Shown here: piece after piece, positions 1-12,238 of the stretch
Position numbering within the stretch: position 1 is the stretch's first letter
How the letters are laid out: each line of letters starts with the position of its first letter
From: Erythrophleum ivorense
Taxonomy: Eukaryota > Streptophyta > Magnoliopsida > Fabales > Fabaceae
Assembly (NCBI GenBank): GCA_026724425.1
Contig: JAIUCV010000089.1
Coordinates: 248,001-312,000 of the forward strand
Length of the DNA stretch: 64,000 bases
Direction: 5' to 3'
Translations under genes and position numbers: made by a program
The notes under the pieces: model-generated
Seen by the model: the letters and a program-made list of their open reading frames with translations, nothing else
Told to the model about the DNA's origin: nothing
Database searches by the model: none

Positions 1-1732
1 AGTAAATATGGTAGGATTTCTAATGTGATTATTTCCTAGTTTTAGGTAGTTTTGGGTGAATAATTATGAATGTAGTGAAATAGGTAGATATCGATTAATA
101 TAACTTGAATCATAAAAAAATATTTATTTTAAAAGATTAGCATATTGAGAAGAAGTGTCTTATAACTCGAGTATTATTTTACATTTTTTTTCTATTTAAC
201 GTCGGATGCATCAACGACAATATGTTTTTATTTTTGTTTAGAAATGCCAATGAACAAAGATGTTTTAATTTTTTTAATATATTTATGTTTTTCCTCAAAA
301 CAAAAAGAACAATTAGGTTATCCACTGAGAGAAGAGGCGTGTCAAGGGTCAACACGGGGGTTGTGTTATTGTGTATTTCTTCTGAATTTTCACAAGAGAA
401 ATCACTTACGGGAATTTTTAACGTAATTAATTAGTATCACATGAAAATTCATCATCAAATGATTCTGTTGTGAAGTTGCGGTTCCTTTCTTTTGGACGAC
501 TCGCATGACCATAAGGAAATGTCGTTTAATATGGGATATGAGCAAGCCGTAAGCCGTATGTCCGCCTTATCACTAAACGAAAACCCCTTGTTTAGCTCCA
601 TTATTACAATTGAGGTTGGATGTGGGGGAGTGTATGAGTATGTCATGTCTTGTTCCTGTGAAAACAAATGCTCACGGGATGCCAACACAGGCTCTGACAA
701 AGATCCGTGACAAAGTGGACCTTCCTTCCCAAACTAAACAATGCTATAGAAAGTTACTATATATTATTATTATCTCTATCTGCATAACTCCAACCATATC
801 CCAAACTGCACCATCATCATTTTCCTTTTATTCTATGCCAATGCGCGATCGAGGCCCGAAGTAATGACTCTATGTCCATATCCTTATATATTTATTTGGA
901 GGAATGATATTTAGCAAGCCCCATATGGATAGTGATCCACTTTAAAGAACCATTCCATATGTGTTCTCGTGAGTGGGGAATTGGTTATGGAAAACCAGCG
1001 AAGCACTGATCAAAATGTGTTTGGAGAAGGCAAAAGATGGTGAAATCTGAAAAAGTTGAATTGCCTTTGCGTACTAGTGCACAATTGTACTCCTAGTGCG
1101 CCAAACACAAGAACCATGTCTTCCATTTAGTTTAGAATATATTTTCAACCTCTATACGGCAACCCATCATCTCTTCTGTCCTCTATGTACCTTACAAGCT
1201 GACTCACACATCTCATTTCTTGGACACTAATTAAAGTAGTTTAAATTTTAATCCTTGTCACACTTTATTTATCTGACTGGAATTATTCTGCCTCAAGATT
1301 CCTTCAATATACGAGAGATCATTGAAGTTTGCAAATAGACTCAATTCTAACCTACTAATGTAACTCGCTTTATTTCAATGAATATTTAGCATTTGTGCCT
1401 ATTCTAACCATCTAATTTAACTCCACAGGTCAGGATCTAAGGGACCTATGACTTAGACAAACAAAATCCTAGTTTCCAACTAAAATGTGATACAGAGCCA
1501 GTATTAAGTATTAACCTTTCCCTTTGTTCTTTCACAGTATCAAGTCCAGAAGAAAATTAGAAGAATTCAAATTGCTTATTTCACCTTACCACTCACGTTC
1601 CTGATATCACATGTCGACTATAAGGAATATGATGGGGGCACAAATCAAGCAAATATCAATGCTCAAGGCTAATATAAATACCAACATAGTCTTTCATGTA
1701 AACACACCAATATCTCAACTTCTATTTCAGCG
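1..1732. other. Intergenic region upstream of the polygalacturonase-like gene
   Basis: No convincing gene is seen. Short open frames around 222-864 overlap in different frames, have no recognisable domain and look like chance. The last 100-200 bases before 1733 probably hold the promoter and 5' UTR of the next gene. I found no clear TATA box I would defend. Confidence 0.5.
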
Positions 1733-3865
1733 ATGGCTCCCAGCCCCACAAAATCTCAGGTGCGATCTCTTCTTCCCTACCAATACATTTAATGGTCCGT
1801 TTTTTCTTTTTTCTGTGGAATGAATCATGGCAAAACCGAACTGCGTCTCTCCCCCTCTCTCGATACGATTGGACAGATGAAATAATTGAAATTTTGCAGG
1901 TTATGGGTTTATTATCATTGCTAGTTCTTATGGTTGCTTTACCAAGCCTAACTGTAGTGGAGAGCCGTAAAGCTCGGGTACTGGACTACTTACAGTACAG
2001 TGCCATGAGCTGCAGAGCTCATAGTGCCTCCCTGACTGAATTTGGAGGAGTGGGCGATGGAACAACCTTGAACACTAAAGCGTTTCAAGCCGCCATAGAT
2101 CATCTGAGCCGGTATGCGTCAGATGGTGGGTCTCAACTTTTTGTTCCTCCAGGAAGATGGTTGACTGGCAGCTTCAATCTCACCAGCCATTTCACCTTAT
2201 TCCTCCATAAGGATGCTGTACTCCTTGCCTCTCAGGTTTAATGGTTCACTTCAATCTGCAGCCCCATATGCAAATGCTATGTTTAAAGGGTATATAATTT
2301 TAAGCGCTTAAACATATTTTCGTAATGCAATTCTGGTATTAGGATGAAAATGACTGGCCAGTGATTGATCCCCTGCCATCCTATGGTCGAGGAAGGGACA
2401 CCCAAGGTGGAAGGTTTAGCAGTCTAATATTTGGAACCAACCTCACAGATTTGGTCATAACTGGTAATTAATGAACTCATGCTCTTATGACTCCACTAAG
2501 AATTTGCTTCTTCTAATTATTTGAGTACAAATTTAATTTCAGGGGACAATGGCACAATTGACGGACAGGGTGACCTATGGTGGCAAAAATTCCACAAGAA
2601 TCAACTCCAATATACCCGGCCTTACTTGATTGAAATCATGTCTTCAAATAATATCCAGATATCCAATCTCACTTTGGTTAATTCTCCATCATGGAATGTT
2701 CATCCAGTGTACAGCAGGTTCATCTTCTTTTCACAGCTACGATCTGTTTCCACCTTTTAATCATTCACACTCCAAACCTGTACCGTTTCAAGTTTTCTGA
2801 TATAAAATAATTGAATGCAGCAACGTTGTTGTCCAAGGCATCACTATTCTTGCACCCGTGACATCTCCAAATACTGATGGGATCAATCCTGGTAAGTATA
2901 GATATTGACAAAAGTCGCAGTTCTTGGATTTCTGAATGAGGAGAGCTATAAACATAAGGGTTTTGTCTAATATAGAAAATCTATATATAACGGATCTGTT
3001 TTTCCTCGTTATATTACTGAATAATACATGCCATCATGAATTGGGATTATTTAAGGGTGCGAACCGACTGAGATTTATGCTTCAGTAATACATGCCATCA
3101 TGAATTGGGATTATTTAAGGGTGCAAACTGACTAATATTTATGCTTATGATGCAGACTCGTGCACAAATACACGAATAGAGGACTGTTACATTGTGTCTG
3201 GGGATGATTGTGTGGCTGTGAAGAGTGGTTGGGATGAATATGGTATAGCTTTTGGAATGCCAACGAAGCAGCTGGTTATCAGACGACTCACTTGTATTTC
3301 TCCCTTCAGTGCTGTGATTGCATTAGGGAGCGAGATGTCCGGTGGGATTCAAGATGTGAGGGCTGAGGATATAGTAGCCATTGATTCAGAGTCAGGTGTG
3401 AGGATCAAAACTGCTGTAGGAAGAGGAGGGTACGTGAAGGACATATATGTGAGAAGGATGACCATGAACACCATGAAATGGGCATTTTGGATGACAGGAA
3501 ACTATGGCTCACATGCTGATGACAACTATGATCCTAATGCCGTGCCTGTGATTCAGAATATTAATTATCGTGATATGATAGCCGAGAACGTAACTATGGC
3601 GGCAAGATTGGAGGGCATAACCGGTGACCCATTTACAGAAATCTGCATATCCAATGTAACAATTGAACTAGCAAAGAAGGCTAAAAAGGTTCCATGGACA
3701 TGCACTGATGTTGCTGGCATTTCAAGTGGTGTGACTCCTGTACCATGTGATCTGTTACCAGACCAGGGACCAGAGAAGATTGAGGCATGTAACTTCCCAG
3801 AAGACCGCTTGTCCATCGATAATTTCCAGGTTCAAACATGCACTTACGGAAGAAGGTATTTGTGA
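1733..3865 (+). CDS. Polygalacturonase-like protein, glycoside hydrolase family 28
   Basis: Six exons: 1733-1759, 1900-2235, 2343-2463, 2543-2717, 2821-2891 and 3156-3865. All introns are GT-AG and the exons sum to 1440 nt (479 residues plus stop). A short first exon is followed by a hydrophobic stretch (about residues 11-27) that looks like a signal peptide, so a secreted, cell-wall protein is inferred. Family motifs are visible: SPNTDGI, SGDDC and GVRIKT, with the right-handed beta-helix repeat pattern between them. The usual third motif with the catalytic-site histidine (GHG) is absent; the matching place reads SAVIALGSEMSGG. That is typical, as far as I recall, of one plant subfamily often annotated only as probable polygalacturonase. 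Pectin hydrolysis is therefore the family role, not proven here. If the 27-nt first exon is not used, translation could begin at the ATG at 1903. Confidence 0.85.
3022..3149 (+). repeat. 64-bp tandem duplication inside intron 5 of the GH28 gene
   Basis: A segment beginning TAATACATGCCATC occurs at 3022 and again at 3086, a period of 64 bp. The copies differ at only a handful of bases. It lies wholly in the intron 2892-3155, just before the acceptor, so the second copy provides the sequence next to the splice site. Confidence 0.85.
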
Positions 3866-4832
3866 CAGTATAGGAGGAATGATTCAGTTCATGGGCACCA
3901 GGTGTAATATGATTGGTACTACTGTAGCAAGAATTCGGAACAACTCAGACAATGAACATCCAAGTCAAAGATAAATAAGCATTTTTATTTTATTTTACCA
4001 CCTTCGTGTGTGAAATTTACTGTTTTTATTTTACAAGTGAAGAACAAAAATAAATAAATATGTAAAAGTAAAAAACAAACAATTGAAAGCTTTTATGGTT
4101 TTTTTTTTAAAGATATAGTTCACAATATAATTTAACAATATCTATTTCTTTTTATTTTTTCAAAAATAGAGATATTTCCTATTTCATCTATTCATTATAT
4201 ATATATATATATATATTACATACTTAACATTTATCTAACTAAACAGATCCACTTTTTCATGAGAATGTTGCATTCAATAGTCTTGCTGTAAAGTGCAAAG
4301 AAACTTTTGCCATGAGGCATTGTAACAGTTAGTCTTAGTCTTGCTCTGCAGTATTATTGGAACTTAAACTTTGCATCAATGAACAAATTTAGCCATGAAA
4401 CGGGAAAAAAAATATCATAGGTGAATGCCAAGCATCTTAGCCGTTAAAAAAAAATGGTGCGTGAACTAAATGACGAGATTGGAAAACAGCTCCCCAAGAT
4501 TATTGTCAGGTACTAGGAAGAAGAATCCATGATCGATCCGCAGTTTTTGCTATCCTATAATGCTCCCCGAAAGCCCCTCCGTCCTTAAGCAGACATCAAC
4601 ATAATAGAACAGCTTATATAACTTGTATAAATGCCTGTCACATCCAACAGGATTTGTAGTGGTTATCCATTTTCCTGAAGAAACTTCATATCCAAGTTGG
4701 TTTATGACTATATTACAAAGAAAAGAGGTTTAATGCTATTCCTAGCAATACATCTGGATCTTGAGGACAGGCTCTGTACCTAAGATGAAAGAAGTTTATC
4801 TCATTACATTTATCCAGGTAAGTAAGAATTTT
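3866..4832. other. Convergent intergenic region between the GH28 and MAP kinase genes
   Basis: The two genes end towards each other, so this stretch holds both 3' UTRs. There is a (TA)n microsatellite at 4195-4216. No other coding frame is supported. AT-rich with several A runs. Confidence 0.6.
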
Positions 4833-7800
4833 CTAATGATGGGCTGGATCTGGATTGAACTTCGCTGATTCCCTCCAGATGAGCTCCTTGCTGTGCTCTT
4901 CGGTGCATGATGGCTGCTCAAAATCAAAACTGAACGGCCTGGGACAGACTGGCTCATCATTCATGTCATGAAGTGATGAAATATATGGGTGACATAGTGC
5001 CTCATCAACTGCAAATAAATGAGCATACCACTAAAATATCAAATAAATAGAGGAAATTACATTCAATAAGTAACTTATAAAGATGTACTGGAAAGTTGAC
5101 ACTCAAATTCTTCCGGAATACCTGTAATGCGTTTGTTGGAATCAAAGATAAGCATTTTTTCTAGCAGATCCAGTGCCCCAGGAGACACATTAGGGAATCT
5201 AGCCGAAAATTTTTGCTTACGGCATTGTGGAAGCTGTCTAACATATCTTCTGGCATTTTCACTTCGGAGAAATCCAAGGCTGGCATCGTCAGGTGTACCT
5301 ATTAACTTTTAAGCAAAAGATAAACAGAATGCGTGAGGTGTTACAACTAGTAGACATGGAACCAAAAAATCGGGCGCTGTACATTCCTTGCATTCTCTTA
5401 ACAGTAACATCATTCAAGAGCAATGTGTAAGATGCCTTATTTTTTTTTATTCCCTGGTGTAGAAGGAAAACCAGGGTTGGATAGTGATTATGGGACTGAT
5501 GCCATGTAAGATACTATATACCCCAAAAAAAAAAAACAGTTTAACTGGGGCATCAGACCCAGTTTTCTGAGTAAAAGTTAAATAAAAAGGCTAAAAATAA
5601 TTCCATAATCCACCTCTTTCTATGATTACCGGTCTGTTCACAAATCAAATTTTTAATTGAAGCTCAAAGACAAAGCAACTGCAAATCAGATTAACAGCAC
5701 ACAAGATAATGCTAGAAGATACCGGCATATTTGGAAGTAGCCTAATATTAGTTAGGATTCATCAACCATAGCAATGGATGGAATAGGAAGATAAACAAGA
5801 AACAGGAAGAATCAGAGAGTGGCCCGATCTCTTATTTGAGTATGTTGATGACTGTCAAATCCAGACAGATATAAAAGCTGTTCTAGGCATTATTAGTGTG
5901 AAAACCTTTTGCAAAACCAGTAACTGTAATTATCTAATCATTCTAATCAGCTATGGTCAAATTAAGGATTCCAAAGGGGGAATAAGCAGAAAAGCAAACA
6001 ACAAAAAAAGGGCACGCTTTTTGTCTCTAGTAGCTTCAACTAGGGGACCTTGAGCATGTTGCAACATTGAAGAGACTGAGGGCTTAAGGCAGTATTTCAA
6101 AACAAGTTCAGCCTCAAAGATTTACTTTGCTTTCATAAGAAAATCCCCCTAGTTAGGAAGCAGGCTTTGCAAGTGTTGGCCAACTCCTTAAGCAAGATAA
6201 GGACATTATTGGTTAACTACCAGTTAACTAGTAGCAGAGATAGGTAATGCAATCTAGTAGTATCAGACTACAACTTCAAATGGAAGCACCGAACTATACC
6301 TCTGTTATAAGCCTTAGTTGATGAACATAATCCTTTCCAGGAAACAAGGGTTCTCTGGTCAGAACTTCACCAAAGATGCAACCAACAGACCAAACATCAA
6401 TTGCAGATGTGTACTCTGAACAATTGAGGAGCAATTCTGGGGCTCGGTACCACCGGGTGACAACATATTCTGTCATGAAATCAGTTTCAGATGTTGTCCT
6501 TGCCAAACCGAAGTCCCCAATTTTAAGGTCACAATTTGAATTCATAAGTAAATTGCTGGGTTTAAGATCACGATGCAAGACATTAGCTGAATGCACATAT
6601 TTTAGACCCCGTAACAGCTGGTAGAGAAAGTACTGCAGAAGTTACATGAAAAATCAGTTCCCTGGATAATTTCAAACTCAATGAAAAGCACAAGTCAAAA
6701 TTTAATACTTCTGAAGGGAATCTAAAGTGTGACTGAGACTGTTGTTGACTTGTTTCTCGTTATTTTTTTTTTTTAAAGGGAGATTTCAAATTCAATATGA
6801 TCTACTTATCTTACTCAAGATGAGATTCACCGAGTTATAATTGTTCAAGGTAAAATCTGTCACTCTAATGGAATATAAAGAAAATATTTAAATAGTCCAC
6901 AATATCATAGCAATACCATCATGTTCATAGATTCTCTGTATGATCTATGAAAGAATCAGTCATAATATATCCCAAGTTTATGAAGATATTCAAACATTAA
7001 CCCATGTTCTTAGTTTTAAGTGTCCTAACCAACAACTGCAAACATACAAGAGTAGAATGATTATATTCGTACTGTTGAGTAACTCAAGTTAGATGCAGTT
7101 AGCAAATATTAGCAAGAAAGGCTTGCCCTAAAAATTGTAAATGACATGCAATTAACATTTCAAAACATCATTGGTGGCAAACCTGACAATGGTCATCAGT
7201 AAGAGGTTGGTCAGAACGAATTATCTGATGAAGATCAGTGTCCATCAATTCATAAACTATGTATACATCATTGAAGGTCTCCTTTTTGGGTGGTCGTATT
7301 ATATCCTTGATGGCAATGATCTGTGAAAGATGATAGAAATTTCAAGCATCTAATCAGAAAAGTGAGAAATGTGCAATGAGTTCTAGAGAAACACGGGGAC
7401 AAATAGTGATAAAAATTCAAGCTTAGATAAAGCAATAAAACATCTGAGTCTGTCATGTTCAAGTCAGCGGAAATCTAACATACTACATTAGATGATTCAA
7501 GTTTTACGTAACAATATGCACCAGATGTTATTGACATTTTTTTTCTTCCACTTACCACATCAACATGAAATAGGGCAAGTAATAGCTTTTTCAATACTAC
7601 GTGTAAGTCAGTTTCAGGGTCTTTTCAATAAAATACGAAATTATTCACTCTCAAGGAGCAACCTAATCTATGTAATATTTTAAATCAGGTAAAACTGAAA
7701 CAGAACTTTGCGTAAGTTTCTCACAGAGTAAGAAGAAGAATTTGAATCCTTTAAAGTGTAAAATCAATAAAATATCTCTAAAATGGAGGAGATAAAAGAG

Positions 7801-9011
7801 AAAAGAGAAACTAGATGAAAAGATAAGAAATGGACCTATACACACTCAAACTGTTTTTGTCATTCTCTTTCTCTCATTTTAAACGCACTCTACTAACTTC
7901 CCTTTAGAGAATCCTAACTCACAAGGAGAATCATAGGAACTTGTTGAGGCCATATTTTTTTTTGGCTCAATCCTTGAAATACTTTAATGTGGCGTCTGAC
8001 TGACGGTTTTTTTGATTATTTTCACCAAGCATTGGAGAAGGAATACACTAAATCATAAATATATTAGAGAATATAAACTAATAAAACAATTGCATCAAAA
8101 TAACTAAGCAGATTATCTTGAAGAACCATCTTATCGGGGTTAGTGGATGAGGGGGGAAAAAAGATAAAAGAAATGAATACTAACATTTTCATGGTCCATG
8201 TAGCGAAGGAGCTTAATTTCTCTCAATGTCCTTTTAGCATCAATTATGTTGTCAAATGCGTTACCAATCTTCTTGATGGCAACTTCCTCATGCGTCTCTG
8301 AATTGACAGCAGCACTGAAACGAAAGGACTTGTGTTATTCACCGCTCTGTTGCTCAAATGAAGTACACGGTTAATCTTGGAAGAAACAGGAAAGGGCCAA
8401 CTCTAGAGTTCCGTAGAATTAGAAGTGCCTGCAACTACTGCTTAGTTCTAAGTCTGATACAACCATATGGCAAAATCCAATGCTGAAACTTGCATCCCTC
8501 AAAACTTGGACATAACAAACACCCGAAATAAAAAAATCAACCTTGAAAACTGAAGGAAAAATCCATACTTAGTTGACGCCATTCCATTCATTAAGAAGCC
8601 AGATTTTAGAAACTATTTCTGAGTTGTTTTTGTTTTCCTTCCTTAAATGTGCAAGTTTCTTATATTTCGCACAATCCATATCGACATCTGAACAATAGTT
8701 TCCAATACAAATATCAAACCTACACATCTCGACTCCTATCATCACCCATATGGTAGCTAAATAGAGCACAAAAGCCAGAAATTTAGTGGTCAGGTACTGG
8801 GCGAAGCTAAGGTATGCTCTAAAGAGCGAGAGACTTACCAAACGATACCATAAGCACCTCTACCGATTGGGCGAATGGGAGGGACGTACTTGGAGGAGAC
8901 CTCGAACAAGTTCCCGTATACATTGTACTGCACGTATCGACCCCCATGAGTGAGAACCCTTTTGATTTTACCATCAGATGAAGCAGCAGAACTTGACGCT
9001 TTGGTGGCCAT
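4833..9011 (-). CDS. MPK4-like: Group B mitogen-activated protein kinase (MPK4-like)
   Basis: Six exons on the minus strand: 9011-8839, 8314-8185, 7320-7183, 6632-6300, 5305-5122 and 5008-4833, summing to 1134 nt (377 residues; Arabidopsis MPK4 is about the same). Exon 1 carries the MPK4-type N-terminus and the glycine loop (IGRGAYGIV); exon 2 has the VAIKK lysine. Exon 4 has the catalytic HRDLKPSN, DFGLA, the TEY activation motif (MTEYVVTRWYRAPE) and the APE region. Exon 6 has the C-terminal common-docking region (LHDMNDEP). MAP kinases of this group are activated by dual phosphorylation of TEY and, in Arabidopsis, act in immunity and cytokinesis signalling. I chose the ATG at 9011 because alignment with MPK4-type proteins starts shortly after it; an in-frame ATG at 9101 would add 30 residues. 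Assignment to MPK4 rather than MPK5, 11 or 12 is uncertain. Confidence 0.92.
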
Positions 9012-11212
9012 GTTCAAAGTTCGAATTGAACCCAAAATGGGGCTTCCACTTGGGGTAGAAAGCTTGGAACTTGAGCGCGATTCTTTGTATGCAAAAGCCA
9101 AAAGAAGTCGTGATTATCAAAGTTTGGGTGTAGCTAGCATTTTCAATTGTATTAGTACATATGATAAGAGGATGCACCCCAATGCCGTCAAGTTTCCCTC
9201 TCTTGTACCGTTGCTTTTTTGAGTCTTGTGATCTCAAACTCAAATGACGTGAAAATCCGTGACATGAAGGAGACGGTTTAAATAAAGGGGAGGAAAAATC
9301 ACAACAATTGCCTTTTTGCATTTATAAAATAAATGTATCAATCTTTTGAATTTGTCAATTAATTTTGTTTCCATTTGGAAAGTATCTAATTCTAAACATT
9401 TAGCTTGTACTTATAAAATAAATAAGAATATTCATAAATATCATCTTTCGATCCTACTTTTATTATATTTTTCATATTATAATGGGAGCAGGCATAAAAT
9501 TTAACAATATTATTACTTCAACTTATTTGTAGTTTTTTTAACAAATATTTTTCAATGAATTCGAATCTTTAATATTAATTTTTTTTTAATTTTTAAGCTC
9601 AGATTTACTTATCATTTGATAAAAAGGCATACTTGTACATGTCAAAACAAAAATCGAACGGGAGACCAAGTCATAATTTTTCTCTCTTTTTCAGACTAGT
9701 TTAAATTTCATGATGTAAAATTTTAAGGAGTATAATAAGTATCTAAACTATAAAAAGAATTTAAGAAAACCTATGATTCCTTTTCTTTTCTGAAAATGTT
9801 TATTTCATTAATAATTAATAATAGAGAAATTACTTTTCAACATATGTGACTAGATCTCCTAAATTATTTCATGCGTATATAAAAGATTTCGTCAATTGCG
9901 TTTAAGTTTAATTGGTCATCTATTTTTTTTTTCACGGTTAAAAAGAGGACATCTCTGACTAAATATTTTAATCTGATTATTTAGATAGACTGGTTATTCG
10001 CAGGCATTCAGCGAATTTGGGAACTAGATTGAAAGCCACCTTATTCATATAAAACACAAAGTTTTTTTTCTTTTAAATAGAGCAATCTAATATTGACCAA
10101 GAACGGTGGTAGAATAAGTCTCATATTTAAAATTTACAATAAACCAATAATTTAGATCTTAAAAAATTATTTTCCTTTTAATTGAGTCTCGTAAAGACAA
10201 AATCTCTCAATTTAAAATATTTTTTAAATACTTTTCTCTAATTAAAATGGTCACTCTATTAAACATAAATGAAATTTCATGTGATTATTAAATAATGATT
10301 AAATGTGTTGAGGTATCCTTAATTAAAAAAATGTATGAGCTAGATTTTAGTATATCAAAGGGCTAAAAAGTACTTCAGATAGAGATCATTTTAATGAAGG
10401 AAAAATGTTTAGGAGTTCAAATTAAAAGAATTTATCTTTGAAAAATCAAATTAAAAAAATAATCTTTCCAAAACTAAGTCAAGATATTGTATCTTAAAAA
10501 ATTTAAAATAAAAAAAGACTTTTCAATTCAAATTGAATTCTGAGATTTAGTAACTAAATGAATTATTAATTTATTCTAAACTTTAAATTAAAAAGTTGAG
10601 TTGGGCAATGGATCATTCTAATTGAAAAAAACTTATATCCAATTTATGTATTTTATTATTAAATTCTCTAATTGAAATATAATAAATATATAATTTTCTA
10701 ATAAAATCATAACATATATATAGTTTTTACAAATGATTATATAATTTTTAAATTAAATCATGTACTTTTTATTATATTATACAAAATTATATATTTATCA
10801 TATTTTAATAAAATTATAAAAATTATATCTAAATCTAATCGCATCTTAATTTCTAACTGTAAAAGCGTAAAACGTAACGTGAGCTCCTAAAAGCGATACA
10901 AGGACGTGCATAATATTATTTAATTTGCTTTCCGGGTCTGTCACGGGATGTTTGCTCATTTAAAGAATGGCTAAGCCTCTGGAACATTTTCTTCTTTTAG
11001 GTTCCTCTTCATCTCTCACCAATCTTTCATTTTCAGTTCACGACCTGCATATGACGCCCATGCCTTCCATATTAAATATTCAAGAACCTCTTATAGGGGA
11101 GAGCCATCCCATGTTTTTTTTTTTTTTTTTTATCCTCCTCTCAAAACCACAATATAATCACCTCAGGTTTCATCAAATCCCATGTTTTAAAGTTGTTCAA
11201 TTTAAGGCCCTG

Positions 11213-11395
11213 TTTGGTAACTCCATAAAAAGGGAGAAAGGAAGAAAAATCTTTTTGCAATGTCTATGTTGATTTTTTAATTGTTGTTTAATATTTATTC
11301 ATTAATTATTATTTAATTATTAAAAACATTAAATCGTCTTTTATTAAAAAAATTATTTTTTTAATTTTTATATTTAACTTTTTACCTATCGAGAT
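11213..11395. mobile_element. Degenerate MITE-like element, copy 1
   Basis: Starts with a CTGTTTGGT end and shares interior blocks with the element at 15421-15623, in the same orientation and order: an AATGTCTAT block, an ATTATT-rich block, an AACATTAAATC block and a poly-T block. The expected right-hand terminal inverted repeat is not visible, so this copy is decayed or truncated. Confidence 0.5.
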
Positions 11396-11967
11396 GTGTC
11401 AACAGGAGAAACACCTCTGCAGACTTCTGTCTTTTTGGTTATTCTTTTTAATTGTACTACGAAAAGTCCCTTCTGATGACCCTAGTTCTTAGCAAGAGTC
11501 TCCGCCTAAATATTCAACAAGCATATAAAGGCGTGTTAATATGACTTGAATCACTCTAAATGCTTAAGATCTGCTTAGCAGTTTCATGCCGAAGCATTAC
11601 AATATGCTGTAAACAAGAACTTGATATTTTTCCCTTTTTTTGTGACGGAAGAACTTGAAATGTTGGAACAAGAGACCCCACATACGTCCTTGTTCTAGAA
11701 TTTGGATTAGACAGCAGGTATATTAGGTCCCTTTGCCTCATATTTCCAATCCTGAGTGTCAATCGAACTCTGTTGGGCCGATACCATTTTTTTGGGCTTC
11801 TTTTACTCCTTCCAAGTGTTGGATTATATTAGGCCTATTTTACTGTCCAGTGTCCATTTGTGATGGGTCTTTGGCCCAAAATAAACGGGCAATTACGAAT
11901 TGATGTGGCATGTCGTGTATGCATATTGACATGAGTGGGCCCAAAACGAACGTAATCAAGATCATAA

Positions 11968-11980
11968 GAAAATTCTGGAT
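11968..11980 (+). promoter_or_regulatory. Possible heat-shock element upstream of HSP90
   Basis: GAAAATTCTGGAT fits three alternating 5-bp heat-shock-factor blocks (GAAnnTTCnnGAa) with two perfect blocks and one imperfect. It lies about 160 bp upstream of a TATA-like box and 260 bp upstream of the ATG. Function is inferred. A second, weaker match occurs at 12011-12023. Confidence 0.4.
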
Positions 11981-12127
11981 TCAAGGGCAACAAAGGAAGA
12001 CGGAATCGAGGAAAGTCCAGAACCCACGAAATTTGTTTAGGTGGTTTGCTGTGTTTGGAACGTGCATAGACGGTCAAGAAGCCACGAGAACCCTCATTCC
12101 AATTCTCTCCCTCTCTAACTAAATTAG

Positions 12128-12135
12128 TATAAATA
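12128..12135 (+). promoter_or_regulatory. TATA-like box of HSP90
   Basis: TATAAATA about 104 bp before the ATG at 12239, a plausible distance for a gene with a 70-80 nt 5' UTR. Confidence 0.55.
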
Positions 12136-12238
12136 AAACTTTCCGCTCATTCAACTGCCCAAGGAAAACATATAGGTAGTGACATCTAAATTCCCTGCTA
12201 ATCAAGCTTTGTGAATTTACTTCGTCTATTGTACTACG

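Larger units (their letters stand above)
9012..12238. other. Divergent intergenic region between the MAP kinase and HSP90 genes
   Basis: About 3.2 kb, very AT-rich between 9,300 and 10,900. It holds the MAP kinase promoter at its left end, a MITE-like element near 11,213-11,395, and the HSP90 promoter at its right end. An open frame at 10967-11272 has no recognisable domain, ends inside the MITE-like segment and is not called. No tRNA or other RNA gene was recognised. Confidence 0.55.

Noticed and set aside
222..864. Cluster of short overlapping open frames on both strands
   Set aside because: No domain, conflicting frames, no consistent splice model.
9009..9101. Upstream ATG giving a 30-residue longer MAP kinase
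   Set aside because: Not excluded, but MPK4-type proteins have short N-termini and the extra part shows no conserved motif.
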